A stretch of DNA of 64,000 bases, taken from the NCBI RefSeq assembly GCF_004366815.1, contig NZ_SORI01000007.1, positions 62,001 through 126,000 on the forward strand, written 5' to 3'. Under the pieces are notes generated by a model, which worked only from the letters and a program-made list of their open reading frames with translations, searched no databases and was not told the DNA's origin. Both the position numbers and the translations under genes were made by a program. The stretch is from Aminivibrio pyruvatiphilus. GTDB taxonomy: Bacteria; Synergistota; Synergistia; Synergistales; Aminobacteriaceae. Below are positions 8,308 through 17,248 of this stretch, one piece after another. Numbering within the stretch: the stretch's first letter is position 1; the number at the start of each line of letters is the position of its first letter.

Positions 8308-9084
8308 TCAGTCCCAGGGAATGAAGAAGGGATCCCTTTCCTCCACCACGGCGTAGATCCTTCCCCTCTTCCGGTCCCAGGCGTACCTTCCGTTGGACTG
8401 AGGGCTCCCCGCGCCGTCAAGAAAGACCATATCCTCCGAAAGGGCTCTTCCATAGGTCACCCAGCCGCGGACCGGGGCGGCGAAAGGCAGCGTGCCCGCC
8501 ACGGTGCTCTCCGGCCATTTTCCGAAGGAGGGAAGAAGGCCACGGGCGGTCATTTCCGACGCCAGGGTATCGTACTCCGCCGGTCCCGTGGTGAGAAAGA
8601 AGTGCTTTGCCCGGGACGACTGGAGAAGTCCTTCGAAGAGAGAGGCCGCCAGGTGACCAGCCATGTCCTCCTCCATGCGGAGGAGATACAGGGCTGCCAT
8701 GTAGACCGCATCGGCAGCGGCAAGGGGTTTCGGCGTCTCGGAAGGGTAGAAGAAGCCGGAGGCTGTGTCCCACAGGGCAGGATCCCCGTCCTTCACAAGA
8801 AGGGAGAGAAGGGAGAGGGCGTTTGCCGCCCCTTTCTCCGGCTCCGTCCCGGGGCGGAAAAGGGACCGCCAGAGTTCGTAGGGCGACATCCTGTCGGCCC
8901 GGGACTCGAGAGCGTCCCGGTACTCCGCGGCCCCTGCCCTGGCTTCGGTCCGGGCGCCGTACCGGAGGACAAGATCCTCAAACCGCTTTTCCACCGTTTC
9001 CGCCGCCGCACCTCCCGCAAAGGCCAGGAAAACAGCCGTCATGGCAATCCACGAGAAGAAGCGAATTCTCCCTTTCTTTTCCAT
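8308..9084 (-). CDS. Secreted protein of unknown function
   Basis: 258 residues; not recognised. The start is ATG 9084 (MEKKGRIRFFSWIAMTAVFL), chosen because GGAGGAGG lies 8 bases upstream; two earlier in-frame ATGs overlap that ribosome site. A classical signal peptide ends near AAAETVE. The mature part is mostly alpha-helical (ALSLLSLLVKDGDPALW, ADAVYMAALYLLRMEEDM) and has a beta-rich C-terminus ending PFFIPWD. No cysteines, lipobox, repeats or membrane anchor are evident. It converges on the terminator at 8270-8307 and is divergent from the hybrid kinase gene starting at 9233, so about 150 bases between them carry both promoters. Confidence 0.75.
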   Translation of the reverse strand: MEKKGRIRFFSWIAMTAVFLAFAGGAAAETVEKRFEDLVLRYGARTEARAGAAEYRDALESRADRMSPYELWRSLFRPGTEPEKGAANALSLLSLLVKDGDPALWDTASGFFYPSETPKPLAAADAVYMAALYLLRMEEDMAGHLAASLFEGLLQSSRAKHFFLTTGPAEYDTLASEMTARGLLPSFGKWPESTVAGTLPFAAPVRGWVTYGRALSEDMVFLDGAGSPQSNGRYAWDRKRGRIYAVVEERDPFFIPWD

Positions 9085-9232
9085 CGCTGCCGCCTCCTCC
9101 ATATTCATCAGGTATGATCAGTCATTATACCCTCTTTCAATGTTAAATCCCATTGCGGAAAACCCTGTTTTCGTGCAGAAGAGTGTATTTTCAGGTAGAA
9201 TTTCAATACTTCTCCGCTGGAAGGGTGGGATC

Positions 9233-12200
9233 ATGATGGAAGAAAACCGTTCCCGGCAGCCCGACACAGTGCTTTCCGGCATTCTGGCCGTTCAGCCCCT
9301 GCTTGATTCCCTGGGGCACGAACTCTCCCTCCTGGACACGAACATGAGGTACCTCTGGGTTTCTTCGTCCATGGCCGGGCGGGCAGGAAAACCGAGAGAG
9401 GACCTTATAGGCATGACCTGCCATTCCCTCCACCACCGCTCCTCCGCCCCGTGCGGCGGCTGCCCCGTCCATGAAGCCCTCGTCACCGGTGAACCCGGGG
9501 AAAGGGTTATCATCTCCAACGGAAAAGTTTTCCTTTCCCGCGGGATTCCCGTAAAAGACGAATCCGGTACTGTGTGCGCGGTCTTCGAATGCGAGCGGGA
9601 CATCACCCTGGAAAAAGAAAAGGAGAAGAGTTACGTCGATCTGGAAAACCGCTACATCGAACTGGTGGAGAACGCCCCCATCGGCATGTACAGGGTCACC
9701 TTCGACGGAAAATACCTCTCGGCCAACATCCACCACGCCCGGATTCTCGGCTACCCTTCCCCCGCCGTCCTCATGGAGGAAGTCAACAGGACGTCGGCAA
9801 CGGTCCACTATGCCGAGCCGGAAGCCCGGAAAGGGGTGGTGGACCATCTGCGCAGCAATCCGAACCGGTGGCTGGAACGGGAGACCGTCTTTCTTCGGAG
9901 GGACCGCTCCCCCATCCACGTGCACCTGTACCACCGGAGCGTCTTTTCTCCGGACGGGGAGCCCCTGTACATCGACGGCTTCCTGGAGGACATCACGGAA
10001 AGGAAAAAGCTGGAGGAAAAGGTCCGTTCCGAACTGGAGCTGAGGCAGCAGATCTTCGACGCCGTTCCCGTCCATCTTTACCTGAAGGACAGGGAGGGAA
10101 GGTACACCTTCGGGAACAGGGCCTTCACGGAGTTCCGGAACCTGCGGAACGAGGACATTATCGGCAGGACGACCTTCGGTGTCCTTGGTGAGCCCGCCGC
10201 ATCCATAGCCCGAGAGGAGGACAGGGAAGTGCTCCGCACGGGCAGGCCGCTCCGGGACCGGGAGCGGCGGGTGGAGGGCCGCGGAGGGGAATTCTGGTAC
10301 AGGATCACCAAGAGCCCCATCCTCGATGAAAAAGGAAACGTGGAGGGCATCGTGGGGTGCGGGTACGACATCACCTCCCTCAAGGAGATTTCCCAGTCCC
10401 TGGCCGAGAGCGAAAAGCGGTTCCGGTCCCTGGCCGAGGATATGCCGATCCTCATCTCCACCATCCTTCCCGACGGTACAATCCTCTACGCCAACTCCGC
10501 GTACTGCCGGTGGTTCGGCAGGGAACACCAGGATATCCTGGGAGTTTCCTTCCTGGATTTCCTTCATCCCGACGACCGGGCGGCAGTGGAGAAAACCCGT
10601 TCTTCTCTCTCTCCGGAACAACCGTCCTTTTCCATGGAGCAGAGGGTGTTCGCCCCCGACGGTTCCCTGCGGTGGCAGCGCTGGATCAACAGGGCTTTCT
10701 TCGACTCATCGGGAAAGCTCCAGTTCCTCCAGGCCGTGGGGGAGGACATCACCGAGAGAAAAAACGCAGAGGAAGAGATCAGGGCCGCCAGGGACGAGGC
10801 AGAAAGGGCGAGCGCTGCCAAATCGGAGTTCGTGGCCAACATAAGCCACGAGATCCGGACGCCCATGAACGGCGTCCTCGGCATGTCGGAACTTCTTCTG
10901 CAGACACCTCTCGACCCGTCCCAGCACAATCTTGCCGGGATGATCCACGAGAGTGCCGAGCACCTCCTTACCGTCCTCAACGACCTTCTCGACTTCTCCA
11001 AGATCGAGTCGGGGACTTTCGGCCTCTCGGTGCTTCCCTTCCCCATCCGCAGAACACTGGAAGATACGGTCGTCCCCTTTCTGCCCGAGGCGGCGGAAAA
11101 GGGACTGCCTCTCTCCCTGGAAGCGGACCCTGCTCTCCCGGCCGTCCTGATTGGGGATCCCATCCGGATACGGCAGATACTCACGAACCTTCTCAGCAAT
11201 GCCCTGAAATTCACGGAAAAGGGATCCGTCACCCTTTCGGTCCGGCTCCTCGGCAGGGAAGACGGGGAGGCAAAAATAGCCTTTTCGGTCACCGACACGG
11301 GCATCGGTATCCCGGAAGAATTTCTGGGTGAAATTTTCACGCCCTTCAGGCAGGGGGAAGCGTTCCGGACCAGAAAGTACGGCGGCACGGGGCTCGGTCT
11401 CTCAATTTCCCGGAAACTCGTGGAGATGATGGGGAGCGGCCTGTCGGTGGAAAGCACTCCCGGAAAGGGTTCCGCCTTTTCCTTCGTCCTGTCGCTGAAG
11501 ACAGGGGATTCCGCCGGCGAGAGCGACAAACCCTGGCAAAGTTCCTTCGTTCCGGCGTTCGGAAAGGAAGCGGGGGTAAAGAAACCATCCGTTCTCGTGG
11601 TGGATGACAACAGGGTGAACAGGGAACTGGTGCGGCTGCTTCTGGAAAAAGGGGGCTATCTGGCTGAGACTGCCTCCGACGGAAGGACGGCAGTTGAACG
11701 GCTTTCCCGGACACGGTTCGACCTGGTGCTCATGGATATCCAGATGCCCGAGATGGACGGCTACGAAGCCACCGCATTCATCCGGGATCCCGGGTCTCCC
11801 GTGCTGGACCACCAGGTTCCCGTGGTGGCCCTCACAGCCCATGCGGGAAAAGGGTTCGCCGAGGAGTGCCTGAAAAAGGGAATGAACGACTACCTTCCCA
11901 AGCCCTTTTCATCGAACGAACTCCTGGGACTGCTCTACAAGTGGATTCCTCCTTCGGGAACTCCGGTCCGGGATACCGGGTCGCCTCCCTTTTCGCAGGA
12001 GGAACTGAAAAAGGAAGAAAATACCCTTTTCGACGGGGACAGTTTCTTCGCCAAGCTCCTGGGAGACAGGGACGAGGGGAAAATGCTCCTCGAACTGTTT
12101 CTGGAGGCGGTGCCGGAGGACCTGGAGGCCCTGGGCGACGCCATTGAAAGGGAGGATGTGCGTGCCTGCGCGAAAATAGCCCATACCATCAAGGGAACGG

Positions 12201-12358
12201 CCTCCAACGGGTGCGCCCCGGAACTCAGCCGAGTAGCGAAATCCATCCAGGCGGAGGCGGAAAACGGCCGTCCGGAAGAGCTTCCTGAGCTGTTTTCCAG
12301 GCTCCGGTTTTATTTCTCCCTCACGGCGGAGGCCATGAGAAAAGAGCTGGACCGCTGA
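9233..12358 (+). CDS. Multi-PAS hybrid sensor histidine kinase with receiver and Hpt domains
   Basis: Cytoplasmic phosphorelay protein, 1041 residues, no TM segments. Start ATG at 9233 after AAGGGTGGG; the frame continues upstream without a ribosome site. Order: four PAS/PAC modules (about 25-520, each closing with a DITxxK/R-type PAC end such as GFLEDITERKK), HisKA with phospho-acceptor H539 in ISHEIRTPMNG, HATPase (N box NLLSNALKF, G boxes DTGIGIP and GGTGLGLS), receiver with D835 in LMDIQMPEMDG, and a C-terminal Hpt domain with H984 in HTIKGTASN. The first PAS carries C63, C74 and C77 (C-x10-C-x2-C). The complete His-Asp-His chain implies transfer to an external response regulator; none is adjacent. 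Confidence 0.93.
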   Translation: MMEENRSRQPDTVLSGILAVQPLLDSLGHELSLLDTNMRYLWVSSSMAGRAGKPREDLIGMTCHSLHHRSSAPCGGCPVHEALVTGEPGERVIISNGKVFLSRGIPVKDESGTVCAVFECERDITLEKEKEKSYVDLENRYIELVENAPIGMYRVTFDGKYLSANIHHARILGYPSPAVLMEEVNRTSATVHYAEPEARKGVVDHLRSNPNRWLERETVFLRRDRSPIHVHLYHRSVFSPDGEPLYIDGFLEDITERKKLEEKVRSELELRQQIFDAVPVHLYLKDREGRYTFGNRAFTEFRNLRNEDIIGRTTFGVLGEPAASIAREEDREVLRTGRPLRDRERRVEGRGGEFWYRITKSPILDEKGNVEGIVGCGYDITSLKEISQSLAESEKRFRSLAEDMPILISTILPDGTILYANSAYCRWFGREHQDILGVSFLDFLHPDDRAAVEKTRSSLSPEQPSFSMEQRVFAPDGSLRWQRWINRAFFDSSGKLQFLQAVGEDITERKNAEEEIRAARDEAERASAAKSEFVANISHEIRTPMNGVLGMSELLLQTPLDPSQHNLAGMIHESAEHLLTVLNDLLDFSKIESGTFGLSVLPFPIRRTLEDTVVPFLPEAAEKGLPLSLEADPALPAVLIGDPIRIRQILTNLLSNALKFTEKGSVTLSVRLLGREDGEAKIAFSVTDTGIGIPEEFLGEIFTPFRQGEAFRTRKYGGTGLGLSISRKLVEMMGSGLSVESTPGKGSAFSFVLSLKTGDSAGESDKPWQSSFVPAFGKEAGVKKPSVLVVDDNRVNRELVRLLLEKGGYLAETASDGRTAVERLSRTRFDLVLMDIQMPEMDGYEATAFIRDPGSPVLDHQVPVVALTAHAGKGFAEECLKKGMNDYLPKPFSSNELLGLLYKWIPPSGTPVRDTGSPPFSQEELKKEENTLFDGDSFFAKLLGDRDEGKMLLELFLEAVPEDLEALGDAIEREDVRACAKIAHTIKGTASNGCAPELSRVAKSIQAEAENGRPEELPELFSRLRFYFSLTAEAMRKELDR

Positions 12359-12368
12359 AAAAAGCTCC

Positions 12369-12854
12369 CTACTTGTCGGGAAACCGCATGCGGTAGAGGG
12401 TCATGAGGGAAGCAAACCTCCGGGCGAGGTTCTCCCGCTCCGGAGAAAACTTCTCCTTCACTTCTTCGAAAGCCCTGTCCACATCCTCTTTTTTCGGCTT
12501 CACCAGTGCCGGTTTCCCGCGCTTTCCGGCCCTGGGAGGGGGAGAGGTCTTCCCCACCACCACTTTCACGGCGGTCACTTTCACTCCCGAAATTTTCGAG
12601 GCCTCCCGGGCCACGGAGGCCCCCCTCATGGAGAGGGCCTTCGCCGAAGAGGGGCTGTCCGCCTTCACGAGCAGAACGCCTTTTTCAATGTCGTCCGGCC
12701 AGGTTTTTTTCGCCAGCATGGGGCCCACCGCGGAGGCCCATTTGTCCCTCAGGCCGGGAAGGGCGAGCTTTTCCTCCGCTCCCCTGGGCATGACCAAATC
12801 CAGGAGGGCGGCCACAGGTCCCGGAACTCCTTTACTGCGCCTGATATTCCTCAT
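12369..12854 (-). CDS. dciA: DciA-family (DUF721) protein, probable replicative helicase loader/operator
   Basis: DUF721/DciA homologue, 161 residues. DciA is the ancestral bacterial partner that loads the replicative helicase DnaB. The domain is seen as a compact fold around residues 12-110 (LRDKWASAVGPMLAKKTWPDD, KGVLLVKADSPSSAKAL). The remainder is a basic linker (PPPRAGKRGKPALVKPKKED) and a helical C-terminus. ATG at 12854 with GGAGGG upstream; it overlaps the end of mnmG by 23 bases, so translation is probably coupled. It is the last gene of the dnaA-dnaN-recF-mnmG-dciA block, a placement consistent with a replication role. Assignment rests on fold-like sequence features and context; sequence conservation in this family is low. 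Confidence 0.75.
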   Translation of the reverse strand: MRNIRRSKGVPGPVAALLDLVMPRGAEEKLALPGLRDKWASAVGPMLAKKTWPDDIEKGVLLVKADSPSSAKALSMRGASVAREASKISGVKVTAVKVVVGKTSPPPRAGKRGKPALVKPKKEDVDRAFEEVKEKFSPERENLARRFASLMTLYRMRFPDK

Positions 12855-14739
12855 CGTCCGCTTCCCTCCGCGACAGAGAATTGAGGTACACCGACAGAAG
12901 GTGAATGTCCGTGGGAGTCACGCCGGAAATGCGCCCCGCCTGCCCCAGGGTGAGGGGACGGAGGGCCTCCAGCTTCTGCCTGCTTTCGGCGAGGAGGCCG
13001 GAAATGGAGGAATAGTCGAGACCGGATGGAAGACGTACTTCTTCCATCCTCGAGAGCCGTGCCACCTGCCGGTGCTGTCGTTCGATATACCCCTCGTATT
13101 TGATTTCCACCTCGAGGGCCTGCACTTCCTCCCCCCGGGGAGGTTCCGGCGACGGAGAAAACCGCTCCACCAGGGAATAGGGAACCCTCGGCCGGCGCAG
13201 CAGGTCAGCCGCCGACACCGTCTCCGAAAGGGGAGCCGATCCCAGGGCCGCCAGGGCGGCGTTCAGTCCCTCAGAAGGGGAAACCTTCGTTTTTTCGAGC
13301 CTTTCCGCTTCAGTATCGATCCGCTTCCACCTGGCAAGGAGGACATTCCACCGTTCATCCCCGATGAGGCCGATCTTCCTCCCGATGGGAGAGAGCCTTC
13401 GGTCGGCATTGTCATGGCGCAGGAGCAGCCTGTGTTCGCACCGGCTGGTGAGCATCCGGTAGGGTTCCTTCGTTCCCTTGGTGACCAGGTCGTCCACAAG
13501 CACCCCGAGATAGGCCTCGGAGCGGGAAAGAACCACCGGCTCCTCTCCCCTGGATTTCAGGGCGGCGTTGATGCCCGCCAGGAGCCCCTGGGCGGCGGCC
13601 TCCTCGTACCCCGACGTGCCGTTGATCTGCCCGGCGCAGAAAAGCCCTTCCACCCTCTTTGTCTCCAAATAGGGGTGGAGCTGGGTAGGGATGACGTAAT
13701 CGTACTCTATGGCGTACCCGGGCCGGGTGATGTGGGCAGAGGCGCACCCGGGAAGGGAATGGACCATGGCAAGCTGTACATCGTAGGGAAGGCTCGTGGA
13801 GAAATTCTGCACGTAGACCTCCCTGTTTCCCCGGGACACAGGCTCCAGGAAGATGAGATGGCTTTCCTTCTCCGGAAACTTGATGACCTTGTCCTCGATG
13901 GAAGGGCAGTACCGCGGTCCCGATCCCTCCATCCAGCCCATGTAGAGGGGAGACCTGTGGAGGTTTTCCCTGATGATGCCGTGGGTCCGGGGATTGCTCC
14001 TCGTAAGGTGGCAGAAATACCCCTCGTGGATCTTTCCCTTCCCCCAGAGGGAGAAGGCCAGAGGTTCCGCTGCGCTGCCCTGGGCGGTAAGGGAAGAAAG
14101 GTCCAGGGTATCCATATGAAGCCGGGGAGTGGTATCGGTACGGGTCCTCGCCGTCTCAAGACCCGCTTCCCGGATGGACCGGGAGAGTTCCTCCGCGGGA
14201 ACCTGCCCGAGAGGACCGGAAGCAAAACTGTCCTCCCCGATGTAGACCTTGCCTCCGAGATAGGTTCCCGTGGCGAGCACTACCGTTTTTCCCTCGTAGA
14301 CAAGACCGTACTTCGTCCGGACACCCCTGATCCTGCCCTTTTCCGTCCAGAGATCCGTCACCACGTCCTGGTGGATGTCCAGGTTCTTCTGGGTCTCCAC
14401 GGCGAGGGTGTAATGGGCAGCATAATCCCGGAGGTCGCACTGGGCCCGGAGAGCCCGGACGGCAGGTCCCTTGGACGTGTTCAGCCAACGGACCAGCATG
14501 GCGGAGCTGTCGGCGGCCTCTGCCTGCTCTCCTCCGAGGGCGCTTCCTTCCCTGACGAGGTGCCCCTTTGCCGGCCCCCCTATGGAGGGATTGCATGGCA
14601 TGAGGGCCGTGTTGTCCAGGTAGAGGTTGAGCTGGAGCACCGCCGCTCCCATCCGTGCCGCGGCAAGAGCCGCCTCGCACCCGGCATGGCCTCCTCCCAC
14701 CACGATGACATCATATTTTTTATCGCACACTGCTGCCAT
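12832..14739 (-). CDS. mnmG: tRNA uridine-5-carboxymethylaminomethyl modification enzyme MnmG (GidA)
   Basis: FAD-dependent subunit of the MnmE-MnmG complex that installs the cmnm5 group on U34 of certain tRNAs. 635 residues, full family length. The Rossmann FAD motif is VGGGHAGCEAALAA near residues 14-27. The family signatures NPSIGGPAKGHLVRE and ATGTYLGG are present, as is the C-terminal helical MnmE-binding region with RPRVPY and RISGVTPTDIHLL. ATG at 14739 preceded by AGGAAGAG. It sits between recF and dciA in a compact minus-strand operon. mnmE is not in the window. Confidence 0.97.
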   Translation of the reverse strand: MAAVCDKKYDVIVVGGGHAGCEAALAAARMGAAVLQLNLYLDNTALMPCNPSIGGPAKGHLVREGSALGGEQAEAADSSAMLVRWLNTSKGPAVRALRAQCDLRDYAAHYTLAVETQKNLDIHQDVVTDLWTEKGRIRGVRTKYGLVYEGKTVVLATGTYLGGKVYIGEDSFASGPLGQVPAEELSRSIREAGLETARTRTDTTPRLHMDTLDLSSLTAQGSAAEPLAFSLWGKGKIHEGYFCHLTRSNPRTHGIIRENLHRSPLYMGWMEGSGPRYCPSIEDKVIKFPEKESHLIFLEPVSRGNREVYVQNFSTSLPYDVQLAMVHSLPGCASAHITRPGYAIEYDYVIPTQLHPYLETKRVEGLFCAGQINGTSGYEEAAAQGLLAGINAALKSRGEEPVVLSRSEAYLGVLVDDLVTKGTKEPYRMLTSRCEHRLLLRHDNADRRLSPIGRKIGLIGDERWNVLLARWKRIDTEAERLEKTKVSPSEGLNAALAALGSAPLSETVSAADLLRRPRVPYSLVERFSPSPEPPRGEEVQALEVEIKYEGYIERQHRQVARLSRMEEVRLPSGLDYSSISGLLAESRQKLEALRPLTLGQAGRISGVTPTDIHLLSVYLNSLSRREADDEEYQAQ

Positions 14740-14774
14740 TCCGTTCTCTTCCTTTCAGGATCCCATTTCTTTTC

Positions 14775-15830
14775 TCAGCGGCAGGGGAGCACGGCTCCCT
14801 CCTCCACTTTCCACATGCTGCCCGGCCACTCGTCTGCCGTCATCTCCGCCGCAGCGGCCACTACCTGCCATCCCGTTCCCGCCAGGGAGGCCATGGTGAT
14901 CTTCCGTCCCTCCCGGTCAAGCTCGGAGGCTATTTCATCGAGAAGGATCAGGGGCTTCCGTCTCAGCCGTGCCTCCACGGCCTTGCCCGCCGCGAGCATA
15001 AGGGCGACGGAGGCCCTCCGTATCTGGCCCCTGCTGAAAAAAGCCGCCGCTTCCCGTCCGCCCGTCCGGACCATAAGGTCGTCCCGGTGAGGCCCCACCA
15101 GGGAAAGGCAGCTTCTCCTTTCCCTCTCGCTCCAGGTTTCCAGGGACTTCCACCAGTCATCGAGGGGATTTTCCGTTCCCGAACCCCCTCCCCGGACATG
15201 GGCAAGCTCCAGGGGAGCGGGGGAAAGGTCAGGAAAATGGGCCAGCCCGAGGGAAAGAAGCCCCGCCGCCTCGTCCCTGCACGACCATATCCATGCCGCC
15301 AGGGGAGCCATGGCCCTGGATACGGACTCCGTTCTTTTTCCCGCCCTGAGGAGAAGGGTCCTGTGACGGACCACCCTCCGGAAATCGCTGATTCTCCTGG
15401 CGTACAGGGGGAAGAGGAGGGCACATAATTTATCCAGAAAATTCCGACGAATAGTAGGAGATCCGTCCAGCAGAGCCATATCCCCGGGAAGGAAGGCCAG
15501 AGCGGGCACCCTCGCCCTGACCTCGGGAAAAGAAACCCGCTTTCCGTCGCACTTCACCACGGTGGAACCGCCGACGGCCATGGCGAGAAACAGGTCTTCC
15601 TCGCCGCAGAAGGTACCGGTGATATACGCCCTGTCTCCTTCATTCCGCCATGAGGGAAGGTCTTTTCTTTCGCCGAAAGGACCCCATCCCGTCAGCAGAT
15701 GGAGTCCTTCAAGGCAGTTGGTTTTACCCGCCCCGTTTTTTCCCGTGACCAGGTTCAGGCCGGGATCCCAGGAAATCCGGACCGGAGAAAGATTGCGGAA
15801 ATTCCGGACGAGATACTCGGAACACCACAT
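14775..15830 (-). CDS. recF: DNA replication and repair protein RecF
   Basis: SMC-like ATPase that helps load RecA at single-strand gaps with RecO and RecR. 351 residues, normal for the family. Walker A GKNGAGKT at about residues 30-37, Walker B LILLDEIASELD near the C-terminus, and the N-terminal LVRNFRNLSPVRISW typical of RecF. Starts three bases beyond the dnaN stop codon, so translational coupling with dnaN is likely. The ABC-type signature helix lies at GQIRRASVALML. Part of the canonical dnaA-dnaN-recF origin cluster. Confidence 0.95.
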   Translation of the reverse strand: MWCSEYLVRNFRNLSPVRISWDPGLNLVTGKNGAGKTNCLEGLHLLTGWGPFGERKDLPSWRNEGDRAYITGTFCGEEDLFLAMAVGGSTVVKCDGKRVSFPEVRARVPALAFLPGDMALLDGSPTIRRNFLDKLCALLFPLYARRISDFRRVVRHRTLLLRAGKRTESVSRAMAPLAAWIWSCRDEAAGLLSLGLAHFPDLSPAPLELAHVRGGGSGTENPLDDWWKSLETWSERERRSCLSLVGPHRDDLMVRTGGREAAAFFSRGQIRRASVALMLAAGKAVEARLRRKPLILLDEIASELDREGRKITMASLAGTGWQVVAAAAEMTADEWPGSMWKVEEGAVLPCR

Positions 15831-15833
15831 GCC

Positions 15834-17018
15834 CTATTCTGTGGGAAAATCCTCCTCTTCCCCGGCGTCTTCCTCGAAGGAGAGGTCGCTTTCCGTCAGC
15901 TTGATGGGCATAACCATGTACAGAAAGTCCTTCTGGTCCGGCCGGAGCATGGTCATCTGTCCCTCGGGGCCGTTGAAGCTGATGAAGGCCCGGTCGCCGT
16001 AGAGGGCTTTCAGACCGTCGAGGAGAAAACCCACGTTGAAGGCCACCGTCAGGGGCTCGCCTTCGATCTTTCCGTCAAGAATTTCTTCCACCGCTCCCGT
16101 TTCAGGAGCTTTACCCGTGAGGACGAGATCTCCCTGGGGTGAGAGGCGGAAAAGTACCATGCGGCTGAATTCCCTGACGATAACATCCACCCGCTCAAGG
16201 GCGGCCGCAAGGACGTTTCTGTCTATGTCCAGGCTTGTGGTGCTCTGAGGGTTCAGAATCTTTTCGTAGTTGGGGAATGCCGCCTCCACCCTCCGGACGG
16301 AAAATTCCAGGCTGCCCATCTGGAAGAACACCAGGGTGGTATCGGCGAGAACCCGTACGTGAGTTTCACCGTCCATGGAGGAAAGCAGACGCTGAAGCTC
16401 CTTCAGGCCGGTGATCGGCAGGAGAAAATCACCGTCTTCTCCTTTTTCCGCCGGATAGCATTTGGACAGGGAGAGCCGCCGTCCGTCCGTAGAAATGACC
16501 CGGAGCTCCCCGTCCTTCATCTGGAAGAATGCTGTGCCGAGATACTTGGGAAATTCCTCGCCGACGGTGCTGGCCACTGTTCCTTCCGAAATGGTCCGGA
16601 GCAGCTCCGAGGCGCTTATGGAACAGAAAAAAGGAGCGCTTTCCGATATGGGAAGAGTGGGAAATTCCCTGGAAGGGTAAGTGGTGAACTTGTACCGGTT
16701 CCTTCCCGCGATGATCAGCCCCTTCCCGTCGGTGACGGAGACGGTGAAGACGCTTGTGGGCGCTTTTTTGAAGAGTTCCCCCACCACCTTGACCGGCAGG
16801 ACCGCTTCTCCCTCTTCTTCCACCAGGATTCCCCTGGAGATGCATTTTACAGATGTTTTCAGGTCGGTGGCCTCGAGACGGACTGTGTTTTCGTCGTCCT
16901 CGCCGGAGGCTTTCAGCAGTATGCCCGTAAGAGAGCTGATGGTGCTTTTCGAGCTGGTGCTCCTTTCGGCAATCTGCCAGTTTTTCATGAACTCTCCCTT
17001 GTTGATCTGAAGTCTCAC
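15834..17018 (-). CDS. dnaN: DNA polymerase III sliding clamp, beta subunit
   Basis: Ring-shaped processivity clamp of the replicative polymerase. The start is the GTG at 17018 (reads (M)RLQINKGEFMKNWQIAERS), 394 residues, because GGGGAGGG lies 7-8 bases upstream and the family begins at this strand; an ATG eight codons earlier (17042) overlaps the ribosome site. Three clamp repeats are evident: N-terminal (KSTISSLTGILLK), middle (ISASELLRTISEGTVAS) and C-terminal (DRNVLAAALERVDVIVREFS), ending in the conserved MVMPIKL segment. Located directly downstream of the dnaA-dnaN intergenic DnaA boxes, so its expression is probably subject to DnaA. Confidence 0.96.
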   Translation of the reverse strand: MRLQINKGEFMKNWQIAERSTSSKSTISSLTGILLKASGEDDENTVRLEATDLKTSVKCISRGILVEEEGEAVLPVKVVGELFKKAPTSVFTVSVTDGKGLIIAGRNRYKFTTYPSREFPTLPISESAPFFCSISASELLRTISEGTVASTVGEEFPKYLGTAFFQMKDGELRVISTDGRRLSLSKCYPAEKGEDGDFLLPITGLKELQRLLSSMDGETHVRVLADTTLVFFQMGSLEFSVRRVEAAFPNYEKILNPQSTTSLDIDRNVLAAALERVDVIVREFSRMVLFRLSPQGDLVLTGKAPETGAVEEILDGKIEGEPLTVAFNVGFLLDGLKALYGDRAFISFNGPEGQMTMLRPDQKDFLYMVMPIKLTESDLSFEEDAGEEEDFPTE

Positions 17019-17042
17019 AATGTTTCCCTCCCCGAAGTACAT

Positions 17043-17248
17043 CTTTTATTGTTTTTTGGTTTTAGTGACAGTAATGATAATAGGTGGTGTGAATACTGTG
17101 GATAACCTGACGGCCGGGCCGGATGACGGGATTTCCTCCTGTGGATAAGATTCCATCCGGACGGCAAAGTTATTCACAGTATCCACAGGAAAAATTAAAA
17201 CCGTTCCATACCGGTCAGGTTATCCACACACAGGAAGGTTCATTCACA
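17043..17248. other. oriC segment between dnaA and dnaN: DnaA-box cluster, trio-like repeats and AT-rich tract
   Basis: DnaA boxes seen: TGTGGATAA at 17097-17105 and 17140-17148, TTATTCACA at 17170-17178 and TTATCCACA at 17220-17228. One-mismatch copies lie at 17088-17096, 17179-17187 and 17240-17248. The copies at 17088-17096 and 17097-17105 are directly abutting. Leftward of that pair come a 4-base G-rich spacer, then the triplet run TAG TGA CAG TAA TGA TAA TAG (17063-17083), then an AT-rich tract (17043-17062). This order (tandem boxes, short GC cluster, DnaA-trio-like triplets, AT-rich DNA) resembles the B. subtilis unwinding element; only four of seven triplets fit the published trio consensus. 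The unwinding assignment is an inference. Confidence 0.75.

Noticed and set aside
9203-10621. Minus-strand 472-codon frame opposite the hybrid kinase
   Set aside because: Shadow of the PAS region; no homology features and no initiation signals.
12403-15090. A very long plus-strand open frame antisense to dciA, mnmG and recF
   Set aside because: It follows the complement of three conserved genes, has no ribosome site, and gives low-complexity Arg/Gly/Pro-rich protein with no domain. Long antisense frames are expected in GC-rich coding DNA.
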